A stretch of 64,000 nt of DNA. Source: Anaerolineaceae bacterium (lineage in GTDB: Bacteria > Chloroflexota > Anaerolineae > Promineifilales > Promineifilaceae). The translations under genes and the position numbers were made by a program. The notes beneath the pieces are model-generated. The model did no database searches, was not told where the DNA came from, and saw nothing but the letters and a program-made list of their open reading frames with translations. The stretch is from positions 124,001-188,000 of the forward strand of contig PABI01000123.1 of assembly GCA_002699125.1 (NCBI GenBank), given 5' to 3'. Positions 52,020 to 59,867 of this stretch are shown piece after piece; position 1 is the first letter of the stretch, and each line of letters begins with the position of its first letter.

Positions 52020-53729
52020 TTACGAGCTAAAGATCGCAAAGCGAATGGCCAGCCATAGGAAACCGGCCAGTAGTGTGAGGTAGGTAACCGGCAGGCCGAC
52101 CTTCATAAATTCCTTGAAGGAAATGGGCGAATCGGCCTGGGCGGTGATGCCGGCCGTCACCAGGTTGGCCTCGGCGCTGATCAAAAAGCCGTTGCCGCCC
52201 ATCGCTGCGCCCATCGACAGAGCATAATACAGCACCTTGCTGTCAGCGCCGGGAACCGTGCCGGAAAGAAATTCGACCACCGGCAGCAGCGAGGCGGTGA
52301 GTGGAATATTGGCCACAGCCACCGACATCGTGCCCACGCCCAACACTACAAACAGCACCGCCAGCGGCAGGCTCTCACCAATCACACCGCTGACGACCTG
52401 GGTAATGGCGCTGATCAGCCCGACTTCACGCACCGCGCCCACGACGATGAACAGCGCCATGAAAAAGACCAGCGTCGTCCAGTCTACTGCTTTGATCATC
52501 TTCTGGATGTCCGGCTTGAGCCAGACCAGCAGCGTGGTGGCCCCTAGCAAGGCAGGCACGGCGGGAACGATGTGAAACCGTTCGCCAACGACAAATCCGA
52601 CCAGAACCAGCAGGAAAACGACGCCAGACCGGGCCAGCACTTGAGGCTTTTCGATGCGGGCGTTTTGTTCGAGACGGCCGTACAACACCGGCGAAATTCC
52701 ACTACTTTCCTTGAACAAATCTTTGCGGTAATGGTACAGGACAAACGCAGCCATGAACGCCAGGGCAATCAGCACGCCCACCGTCTGGTTCACCAGGAAA
52801 TCGGTAAAGCCAATGTCGGCGTAGGCCCCGATGAGGATGTTGGTCGGCGTGCCAATAAGCGTGGTGATACCGCCGACGTTGGAGGCCAGCACCTCAGGAA
52901 TAATCAGCGCCAGGGGATTGATGCCCAACGCGATGCCAATTTGCAGGCTGATGGGGGTCATCAGCAGCATGGTGGTGAAGTTGTCTAGCAGGGCGGAGGC
53001 AACGGCCGTAATCAACATCAAAATCAGCACCAGCAGCCACAATCGCCCCCGGCTGAGCCGGTACGCCTGGAACGCCGTCCACTGAAAGACGCCGGTCTCC
53101 TCGATGATGGCGATGACAATCATCATGGCCATCACCAGGAAGATCACTTCCCAATTGATGTACTCTAACGCCCGCTCAAAATCGATGATGAACCAGTTGG
53201 CAGCAAAGGCCCGGCCAATGAAGGTGCTGATAAAAATGATCGACAGCCCGACCAGCGAGGCCGTCGTGCTGTGCAGCTTCTCAAAGGCGATCAGCACTAA
53301 AACGAGGATAAAGGCCAGCGTGGCCACCCAAAATCCGGTGGTAATTTGCCGCTCTAAAGTCAGGGGACCAACGTTGTAAGCACCGTTGTTTTGCAGCTGC
53401 TGGCGCACGGCCGTATCCAGGGGCAGGGTGATGGGGGTGAAATGCGGCCGTTCGATTACCAGGTCCGTCCCGGTGGCGGGCAGCGCGGCCAGCGCCAGCG
53501 CCCACGAGCCATCTTCCTGGCTTTCTACTTCGGCCTCGCCGACGCGTACCGTGGCCGCTTCAACTGGCTGTTCCTGGGCATCCAGAAGCCGACCGATGAG
53601 GATGTAGGCAGCTTCGTCCACTGCCTGCTGCGGCGGCGCAGCCTGAACGGCGTAGTGGGAGACGGCAACCAGCAGCAGAAGCAGCAGCGGCACCAGCGAC
53701 CGCCGCCATTGATGCCAGAATGTGATCAT
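52020..53729 (-). CDS. SLC13/NhaD/ArsB-type ion transporter with N-terminal carboxypeptidase-regulatory-like domain
   Basis: A 569-residue membrane protein. A signal-like segment (about 12-32) is followed by an extracytoplasmic beta domain (about 40-125; ILIGRLLDAQEQPVEAATVRVGEAEV... ERPHFTPITLPL). Then come about 11 transmembrane helices of the ion transporter superfamily. TNILIGAYADIGFTDF and ALLDNFTTMLLMTPI are the conserved half-helix regions, as in ArsB, NhaD and the P protein. It likely exchanges Na+ or H+ or moves an organic or metal anion. The N-terminal domain is an unusual attachment. The gene stands alone. Confidence 0.88.
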   Translation of the reverse strand: MITFWHQWRRSLVPLLLLLLVAVSHYAVQAAPPQQAVDEAAYILIGRLLDAQEQPVEAATVRVGEAEVESQEDGSWALALAALPATGTDLVIERPHFTPITLPLDTAVRQQLQNNGAYNVGPLTLERQITTGFWVATLAFILVLVLIAFEKLHSTTASLVGLSIIFISTFIGRAFAANWFIIDFERALEYINWEVIFLVMAMMIVIAIIEETGVFQWTAFQAYRLSRGRLWLLVLILMLITAVASALLDNFTTMLLMTPISLQIGIALGINPLALIIPEVLASNVGGITTLIGTPTNILIGAYADIGFTDFLVNQTVGVLIALAFMAAFVLYHYRKDLFKESSGISPVLYGRLEQNARIEKPQVLARSGVVFLLVLVGFVVGERFHIVPAVPALLGATTLLVWLKPDIQKMIKAVDWTTLVFFMALFIVVGAVREVGLISAITQVVSGVIGESLPLAVLFVVLGVGTMSVAVANIPLTASLLPVVEFLSGTVPGADSKVLYYALSMGAAMGGNGFLISAEANLVTAGITAQADSPISFKEFMKVGLPVTYLTLLAGFLWLAIRFAIFSS

Positions 53730-53856
53730 AGCCCTAGCTCCTTTGGTCAGGAGATTTTTCTCAAGAGAGATATTATATCAATGAATGTTGTTAAACTACG
53801 CGATGATTTCGGCAACGGCCGTAACCGCCAGCAAATGTTTGCTTAGCTCGGTTATC

Positions 53857-54858
53857 TCAGGAAGTTGTTGTTTTCGCCCAATGCCTGAACCAGTTCATGT
53901 GCCAGTCGATAAACTGCTCGTTGGCCCAATGATCGCCCTGCTGCACGGCCGTATAGCGCAGCACCAAGCCCATCAAGAAGATGTGACGAATCGGGGGCGT
54001 GTATTGGATGGCTGTTATCTCATCAGACGTTAGCGTGCGGATACGGCCGTATCCGGCCAAAAAAGCGTCAAGCTGGCGCAGCCGTCTCGCTTCTGCCTCG
54101 GTGCTGATGTCCATCCAATCGACAGAAGCCAGAAAAACACCAATGTCCAGCGCCCGCCAACCGCACCCGGAGCTGTCAAAATCAAACAGCGTTGGCCTGC
54201 CAGCCGCATCAAAACAGACATCACCACCATGCAGATCGCCATGACAAATGCCAAACGCCGGTTTTTCTTTAATCTTGAGCAGGGCAAGGTCCCGGCACTG
54301 TTCTGCGATGTCGGCAATCAGGGCCAGATCATTTGGGCGATGGGCCATGAAAGGCATGATAACCGCCATGTTTTCGCCGATGAGATGGTTCATGTCCAGA
54401 GGCGTTCGGCGATAGGGCAGCGGAAAGGCATCTAGACTTTTATGCATCCGGGCAACCAGGCGGCCAAACGCGCTGATCTTCTTTTCGTCACCATCGTGGC
54501 CGGCTGCACCAGGGGCAGATTCAAAAAGGACAGCGTAACGCGTGCCTTCGGGGGCGGCCAGGCCGTTCACGTATTTGCCGTCGCTGCGCATCACTGGCTT
54601 GACTACGGGAATGCCATCTGCCGCCAAGTAATTCAGCAAACGGACTTCTTCGGATACGGCCGTTCGGCCTCGCCGGCCCTGTTTGTAAACCTTCAGGTAG
54701 AACGTCTGATTATCGGCAAATACCCGGTAGGTGTCACAAATGCCTTTCCTAAAGAAGCGGCACTGCACAGTTCCCGGCAGTGCGTAATTTAGCCGCACCA
54801 TCTCCGCCAGCGCATTTGCCGCCAACGTTGAATCTTGCACAGGGAATAGATGATTCAC
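53857..54858 (-). CDS. Aminoglycoside-phosphotransferase-fold (APH/ChoK) kinase
   Basis: A 333-residue kinase-fold protein. The N-lobe binding region is CDTYRVFADNQTFYLKVYKQGRRGRT, the catalytic loop is FGICHGDLHGGDVCFD and the metal-binding motif is PTLFDFDSSGCGWRALDIGVFLA. Members phosphorylate antibiotics, choline, homoserine or Ser/Thr; the substrate is unknown. The nearest layout is SrkA/YihE- or ThrB2-like. No operon partner lies on either side. Confidence 0.88.
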   Translation of the reverse strand: MNHLFPVQDSTLAANALAEMVRLNYALPGTVQCRFFRKGICDTYRVFADNQTFYLKVYKQGRRGRTAVSEEVRLLNYLAADGIPVVKPVMRSDGKYVNGLAAPEGTRYAVLFESAPGAAGHDGDEKKISAFGRLVARMHKSLDAFPLPYRRTPLDMNHLIGENMAVIMPFMAHRPNDLALIADIAEQCRDLALLKIKEKPAFGICHGDLHGGDVCFDAAGRPTLFDFDSSGCGWRALDIGVFLASVDWMDISTEAEARRLRQLDAFLAGYGRIRTLTSDEITAIQYTPPIRHIFLMGLVLRYTAVQQGDHWANEQFIDWHMNWFRHWAKTTTS

Positions 54859-54987
54859 AAATAATTGTGCACCTTTTCTGTAAACTCTTTCACCTCTGGC
54901 CTGAGCCAGGTCCAGAATGAGTTCATAGACAGCATCGGTTTTCTATCGTCTGTTTTCAATAATGGGAGGCAAAATTATGGAGTTTCC

Positions 54988-55002
54988 AGATTGGTCCAAT
55001 CT
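54988..55002. repeat. Single AGATTGGTCCAATCT element
   Basis: A 15-bp near-perfect palindrome matching one arm of the inverted repeat at 14186-14247. It lies 11 bp beyond the end of the CooC-like gene at 55013. Confidence 0.55.
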
Positions 55003-55012
55003 CACCCTAAAT

Positions 55013-55801
55013 TCAGATACCGAGTTGACTCATGATATCGGCAACGGCCGTAACCGCCAATGACCCATGGTTTAGCTCGATGAACGGCCGTCCCGCCAGC
55101 TCCAATGCCGCCAGTTCCTCGTCCGGCGGCACCACCCCCAACAGCGGAATCCCCATCTTGTCGATGTGTTCCCGCAACACCTCGGGCACCGGGCCGCTCA
55201 GCCGGTTGAGGATCAAACCGGTGTGCTCAATCTCGATGTCCAGCTCGTGGCGGAAGGCAGCAATGCGTTCTGCCGCCACAATGCTGCGCAGCGTCGGCTC
55301 GGACACAATAAATAGATGCTGCACTGCCCGCGTCGTGCGCCGGCTCAGGTGCTCCATCCCGGCTTCGTTGTCGATCACCACGTAGCGATAATTTTTGCTG
55401 ATGGAATCGACCACCTCCCGCAAGTTGTGGTTCACGGCGCAGTAGCACCCCTGCCCCTCCGGCTGCCCCATCGCAATCAGATCAAACCGGTCCCCTTCAG
55501 ACAGCGCCGAGCGAATCTGGTAGTCTAAATATTCGCGCTTGGTGGACCCGCCGGCTACCGTACCCATTGCCGCGCCACCGGCCGTCAGCGACTGTTTCAC
55601 CTGGCTGAGCAAATCCTCGCGGATGTCGCCCACCGTCCAATCCAGGTCCAGCCCCAGCACCATGTTCAAATTACTGCTGGGATCGGCGTCGATAGCCAGG
55701 ACAGCGCCCGGCTGCGTTTCTACCAAATGTTTAATGATCAGCCCAGCGATGGTGGTTTTACCCACGCCGCCCTTGCCTGCTAAAGCGATTGTTGTTGTCA
55801 T
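55013..55801 (-). CDS. cooC: CooC-type CODH nickel-insertion ATPase, paralogue 1
   Basis: A 262-residue SIMIBI-class ATPase. The deviant Walker A is GKGGVGKTT (9-17), Walker A' is IDADPSSN, and a Cys119-X-Cys121 pair lies in EGQGCYCAVN, which is the metal-binding dimer motif of CooC/AcsF. GMEHLSRRTTRAV is the switch region shared by this family. It would use ATP to load nickel into carbon monoxide dehydrogenase or acetyl-CoA synthase. CODH/ACS structural genes are not in the window, but C1 genes lie upstream. Confidence 0.9.
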   Translation of the reverse strand: MTTTIALAGKGGVGKTTIAGLIIKHLVETQPGAVLAIDADPSSNLNMVLGLDLDWTVGDIREDLLSQVKQSLTAGGAAMGTVAGGSTKREYLDYQIRSALSEGDRFDLIAMGQPEGQGCYCAVNHNLREVVDSISKNYRYVVIDNEAGMEHLSRRTTRAVQHLFIVSEPTLRSIVAAERIAAFRHELDIEIEHTGLILNRLSGPVPEVLREHIDKMGIPLLGVVPPDEELAALELAGRPFIELNHGSLAVTAVADIMSQLGI

Positions 55802-55817
55802 ATCTTGTTTTCTAAGA

Positions 55818-55896
55818 GACTACAGCGAATTTTAGGAATCAACGAATGACAAACAGTAGAGAGCGAATTCGCTAATTCCTACAATTCGTTGTAGTC
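55818..55896. repeat. 22-bp arm inverted repeat between the two cooC genes
   Basis: GACTACAGCGAATTTTAGGAAT (first 20 bases shown as arm start GACTACAGCGAATTTTAGGA, 55818-55839) pairs with 55875-55896 with two mismatches. GCGAATTCGC lies in the middle. Confidence 0.7.
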
Positions 55897-55925
55897 ATAG
55901 TGGCAAAAGAGTAAAAATCAAACAG

Positions 55926-56699
55926 TCAGTCTCCACTCTCCAGCCTCGCTATCATCCTATTAGATTCTTCTTTTAACGCAGGCACGGTGTCGTAAACGGC
56001 CGTACCCAACCGATCCGCCTCAGCCACGCCATCATTCATCGGGATCAGGCCCAGGAGGGGGATTTGCAGATGGTTGCCCTGCAAGAAGGACGCGTCATCT
56101 TCGTTGCGTACCTTGTTGCCTACCAGCCAGAGTCGGGTCAGGCCAATGCCTTGCGCCAGCTGCTGAATTTGAACGGCCGTACCCATACTGCGCCGCGTCG
56201 GTTCCACTACGATGATCAGCGCATCAACAAAATCGACCGTGGCCCGTCCCAAATGTTCCACACCGGCATACATGTCCAGGATGAGCACGTCATCTTTGCG
56301 GAACAGCAGATGGGTGAACAAGGTCTTGAGCATAGCACTTTCCGGGCAGATACAGCCGGAACCACCCATCTCCACCGCGCCCATTTCCAGCAGGCGCACC
56401 CCGCGATGGACCACGCTGAACCGCTCGGGAATGTCGTCTACGCGCGGATTAAGCGTAAAAAAGCCGCCCATCGTGCCCGGTTTGGCCCCGGTGCGCTCGG
56501 CGATCAGCGCCTCCATCTCTACAATGGGATGGAGCTGCGCCCGCAGTTCATTAGGAAAGCCCAGCGCCCCCGCCAGGCAGGGTGACGGATCGGCGTCAAC
56601 CGCCAGCACCTGCTGCCCGGCATCAGCATACGCCTGGGCCAACAGTGCGGCCAATGTTGTTTTACCCACGCCACCTTTACCACTAATTGCTAATTTCAT
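55926..56699 (-). CDS. cooC: CooC-type CODH maturation ATPase, paralogue 2
   Basis: A 257-residue ATPase similar in design to its neighbour: GKGGVGKTT (8-16), VDADPSPC, the Cys116-X-Cys118 pair in GGSGCICPES, and YAGVEHLGRATV. The second Cys-containing motif SPCLAGALGFP follows the switch. Two CooC paralogues are common where both CODH and ACS need nickel. It lies 124 bp upstream of paralogue 1 on the same strand, and the two are separated by an inverted repeat. Confidence 0.9.
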   Translation of the reverse strand: MKLAISGKGGVGKTTLAALLAQAYADAGQQVLAVDADPSPCLAGALGFPNELRAQLHPIVEMEALIAERTGAKPGTMGGFFTLNPRVDDIPERFSVVHRGVRLLEMGAVEMGGSGCICPESAMLKTLFTHLLFRKDDVLILDMYAGVEHLGRATVDFVDALIIVVEPTRRSMGTAVQIQQLAQGIGLTRLWLVGNKVRNEDDASFLQGNHLQIPLLGLIPMNDGVAEADRLGTAVYDTVPALKEESNRMIARLESGD

Positions 56700-56748
56700 A
56701 ATTCTCCATAAGACCCAAAGGATTTGGTATCCTCAAAACTCCGTTAAC

Positions 56749-57378
56749 TTAAAGCAAACTCTTCGGGTCTGCAACCTTGAGCAAGTGCCGGGTCAACATG
56801 CTGCCCAAAATAGCACAGGCGTCGGTGGGCAAATAGTGCGGCGTGTGGGCATCGAACAAGATTTTATACGAGGGCGGGAAATCTTCATCTCCCTGCCAGC
56901 ACACCGCCAGCACAGGTACACGCGGCAGCGCCTGAAAGCGAAAAGCGGCATCGGCAAAAGGCACGGCCGTTCCAGCCAAAGCCACGGCCGTTTCGCCAAA
57001 ATGCGCCACATCATTGCCAAACGTCTGGGCCAGCTCCCGCCCCGTGTATCCTTGAAAAGCCTGCGTGTAAAAACGGCCGTCCGGCAGTTCGGTAAAAGCA
57101 ATCCAATGATCAGCTGGCAGCATGCCGTCGGCCGTGTGCAGGTAATAGGCCACGAGCGCCTGCGTCAGTGGATCCAGCGCTTCGCCCGTTGCCGCATCGC
57201 GTGCCACAAAGTCCGGGGCAGAAATGGTGACGGCCGTTCCCCACACCTTCATCTGTAAACGGCCGTCCACCAACGCAGCGCCGCAAGCATGGGCCAACTC
57301 GGGCAACTCACGGCGTGTCAGGTCTGCTTGCAGTTCCTGCACGCGGCCCGCCAGTCCGGTTAACGGCCGTTCAGCCAC
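56749..57378 (-). CDS. DUF3786 domain-containing protein
   Basis: A 209-residue soluble protein of a family often encoded with acetyl-CoA synthase and corrinoid genes; its role is not established. Core patterns: DGRLQMKVWGTAVTISAPDFVARD, LVAYYLHTADGMLPADHWIAFTELPDGRFY, and ILFDAHTPHYLPTDACAILGSML. The GTG at 57378 was chosen (AERPLTGLAG start); it overlaps the end of the MetV-MetF gene by 19 bp in another frame. Longer starts inside that gene are open but lack similarity to the family. Confidence 0.82.
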   Translation of the reverse strand: MAERPLTGLAGRVQELQADLTRRELPELAHACGAALVDGRLQMKVWGTAVTISAPDFVARDAATGEALDPLTQALVAYYLHTADGMLPADHWIAFTELPDGRFYTQAFQGYTGRELAQTFGNDVAHFGETAVALAGTAVPFADAAFRFQALPRVPVLAVCWQGDEDFPPSYKILFDAHTPHYLPTDACAILGSMLTRHLLKVADPKSLL

Positions 57379-58835
57379 GGTTCCGCCACGCTCAGTTCTG
57401 GCTGCGCCAATCCGGCTTCTGTCACGATGCGCGGCACAATCTCTTCCCAACCCACTGCCATCAGGTGAATGCCGTTGACCCCATGCTTACCTTTAATTGC
57501 TTCAATCAGCTCCAGGGCAATCTGCACACCCTCTTCCTCTACACCATCACCGGCCGCTTCCAGCCGGTTGAGGATGCGCTTGGGAATGACCACGCCAGGC
57601 ACGTCGTGGTGCATATATTGGGCCATCTTCAACGTTTTCAGCGGCGTGATGCCGATGAGGATGTACACCTTGTCCAGGATGTCCCGCTTGGCCAGTTCGT
57701 TCAGCCACGCCTCCAGCCCGTCCGGATCGTACACCAGGTTGGTCTGGAAAAACTGCGCCCCGGCGTTGACCTTTTTATGCTCGCGAATCGCCTGAAATTC
57801 CGGGCGGGAGGCAAACGGTGAACCGGCCGCCCCCAGAAAATATTGGGGACGGAACTTGATGGAACGGCCGTCCAGATATTTCCCTTCATCCCGCATCCGG
57901 CGCAAAATCCACAGCATCTGGATGGAGTCGATGTCAATCACGTCCATGCGCCCTTTTGGTGATGGCCCCATATTGGCGCTGTCGCCAGAGAGGCACAAAA
58001 TGTTGCGAATGCCCATTGCTGATGCACCCAACACTTCGGCCTGTAGGCCGGTGCGGGTACGGTCACGGGCGGCAATTTGCAGTACAGGTTCGGCATCCTG
58101 CTCCAGCGCCAGTTTAGAACAGGCAATAGAAGACATACGCGGCGTGGCCGAAGGACAGTCGGTGAAGTTAACAGCGGCGACGTACGGCCGTACCATCTCC
58201 ACGTTGCGCCCCATCTTACCCGTGGCGGCGCTCATTGGCGGAGCCACTTCGGCCGTCACCACAAACTCACCGGCGCGCAGCCGCCGTTCCAGCTCGGATA
58301 CTGGCTCATCATAGGCGGGCGGATGATATTCGGCATCTCCTTCCCACCAATCTGGCTGGCGCACCGGACGGAAGACGGCATCCCATGTTTCGGCACGGGT
58401 TTCTTTGTCGCGGGCTACCAAATCGATGAGCACCTTCTTGGTACCAACATCTTTGACCTGCCGGGCCACGTCGCCCCACGTCTCTGTGCCCACCTTGTTC
58501 CAGTCCAGCGGGGGCAGCACTTCCAGCAGCATCTCTTCGCGCCCCATTTTGAAGGCACGCTCGTAGATTTCATACCAGATGCACGGCCGTGTTTCGTCCA
58601 CGTAGCAATGTTCCTCAGTGGAGCCACCACACGGGCCGTTGCGCGCCCCTTTGGGACATTCCATGGGGCAGATGAAGGCCGTTTCTTGTAATAAGCAGTT
58701 GCCGCACATGCGGCAGCCAAACAGCGGCCCTTTCGTCACCCGCTCCACAAAGGCCAAAAAGCGGCGGTCGGCACTTTCTTTTTTGAATGGATAGTAGGGT
58801 GGCTGCCAACGCCGCCCCGGTGTAAAAAGAGGCAT
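57360..58835 (-). CDS. Fused MetV-MetF methylenetetrahydrofolate reductase
   Basis: A 491-residue fusion. The N-terminal part (about 1-110) is the MetV-like iron-sulfur/zinc domain with about eleven cysteines: CRMCGNCLLQETAFICPMEC, then CPKGARNGPCGG and C.....C in a short tail. The C-terminal part (about 190-480) is the MetF TIM barrel (FVVTAEVAPPMSA, ILCLSGDSANMGPS, GAQFFQTNLVYD, LIGITPL). It reduces methylene-tetrahydrofolate to methyl-tetrahydrofolate, the methyl branch step before AcsE. Acetogens usually encode MetV and MetF separately. The ATG at 58835 follows GGAGG by five bases. It lies next to a flavoprotein that may supply electrons. Confidence 0.9.
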   Translation of the reverse strand: MPLFTPGRRWQPPYYPFKKESADRRFLAFVERVTKGPLFGCRMCGNCLLQETAFICPMECPKGARNGPCGGSTEEHCYVDETRPCIWYEIYERAFKMGREEMLLEVLPPLDWNKVGTETWGDVARQVKDVGTKKVLIDLVARDKETRAETWDAVFRPVRQPDWWEGDAEYHPPAYDEPVSELERRLRAGEFVVTAEVAPPMSAATGKMGRNVEMVRPYVAAVNFTDCPSATPRMSSIACSKLALEQDAEPVLQIAARDRTRTGLQAEVLGASAMGIRNILCLSGDSANMGPSPKGRMDVIDIDSIQMLWILRRMRDEGKYLDGRSIKFRPQYFLGAAGSPFASRPEFQAIREHKKVNAGAQFFQTNLVYDPDGLEAWLNELAKRDILDKVYILIGITPLKTLKMAQYMHHDVPGVVIPKRILNRLEAAGDGVEEEGVQIALELIEAIKGKHGVNGIHLMAVGWEEIVPRIVTEAGLAQPELSVAEPWLNGR

Positions 58836-58890
58836 ATCGTCCTCCGAACAAGTTGGTGACAGGCACAAAATGTGCCTGCCACCCTATCAA

Positions 58891-59796
58891 CTATAAATGT
58901 GGTAACAGGTAATCGTAAGCGCTGAGCGCCGCTTTGACGCCTTCACCCACGGCCACCAGCACCTGCTCTGCGTAAATATTCGTTACATCTCCAGCAGCGA
59001 AGATGCCTGGTGTGGTGGTGCGGCTGTACGGATCTACCTTGATGAAGCCCCGCGCGTCCAATTCCACCAGTCGAGCGACCATTTGGGAATTCGGCCGTAA
59101 CCCGCGTTCCACAAAGGTGCCGTCTGCCTTCAGCTTCCTCTCTTGACCATGATTGTTTTTCACCACCACGGTGTCGCAGTAACCGTTGCCTTCAACTCGT
59201 GTCACCCTATAATCTGACAAAATGGTTACATTCTCTGACCGGGCCAGCTTCTGGCCTAAGGGTGTTTCCAATGCGGCAGCCGACGGCCCCACCACGTGAA
59301 CATGATGGGCCACCACGGCCAATTCCGCCGCCGAACGCAGCGCCAGATCGTCTTCGCCAATCACCACTGTGTCTTTATCAATAAACAGCGGCGCATAGCT
59401 GAGCGCTGAATAGCACAATCCTTTGGAGAGATATTCCCGTTCGCCGGGCACATCCAACCATGCCTGGCGCGTGCCGCTGGCCACAATAACGGCGCGGGCT
59501 TCCAACTCACCGTCATCTTGGGTATAGACGACAAATCCGTCGCTGGTTTTTTCTACTTTCTCCACGCGCTTCATCAAGCGGGTAAAGTCGAGATATTCCA
59601 GTTCGCTCCTGAATTTATTCACCACCTCCACGCCGCGAATCACCTGGTAGCCGGCCACGTCCGGCAAATCGAGATGGTAGTTGGTTTTGCCGCCTAAATC
59701 TTCAGAGATGAGCAGCACATTCAACCGTTTCCGAATGGCATAAATTGCGGCCGTTAACCCGGCCGGTCCACCGCCAATGACAATTAAATCGTACAT
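58891..59796 (-). CDS. Thioredoxin-reductase-like FAD/NAD(P) oxidoreductase lacking the CxxC motif
   Basis: A 301-residue pyridine-nucleotide flavoprotein. The FAD site is IVIGGGPAGLTAAIYA and the C-terminal GIFAAGDVTNIYAEQVLVAVGEG. The NAD(P) domain is present (TVVIGEDDLALRSAAELA) but its Gly-rich loop is altered (GEDD for GGGx). The redox-active CATC of TrxR is replaced by LCYSALSYAP, so it cannot reduce thioredoxin by a dithiol. It may be a ferredoxin:NAD(P) reductase or an electron partner of MetV-MetF, whose gene is 55 bp downstream. The start at 59796 has GGAGG six bases upstream. Confidence 0.85.
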   Translation of the reverse strand: MYDLIVIGGGPAGLTAAIYAIRKRLNVLLISEDLGGKTNYHLDLPDVAGYQVIRGVEVVNKFRSELEYLDFTRLMKRVEKVEKTSDGFVVYTQDDGELEARAVIVASGTRQAWLDVPGEREYLSKGLCYSALSYAPLFIDKDTVVIGEDDLALRSAAELAVVAHHVHVVGPSAAALETPLGQKLARSENVTILSDYRVTRVEGNGYCDTVVVKNNHGQERKLKADGTFVERGLRPNSQMVARLVELDARGFIKVDPYSRTTTPGIFAAGDVTNIYAEQVLVAVGEGVKAALSAYDYLLPHL

Positions 59797-59811
59797 GTCA
59801 AACCTCCATTT

Positions 59812-59867
59812 TCGTGACGCGTGATGCGTGAAAAACAGTTTCATGCATCACGTTTCACGCATCACTC
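59812..59867. repeat. GATGCGTGA dispersed dyad, copy 3
   Basis: GTGACGCGTGATGCGTGAAA and opposing TTTCATGCATCACGTTTCAC with a further CACGCATCAC arm form a hairpin. It overlaps the last codon of the malic enzyme gene and ends near the flavoprotein start. Confidence 0.7.

Noticed and set aside
53391-53846. 151-codon plus-strand frame opposite the NhaD-type transporter start
   Set aside because: It is antisense to the signal and beta domain of the transporter and ends in non-coding DNA; no supporting motif.
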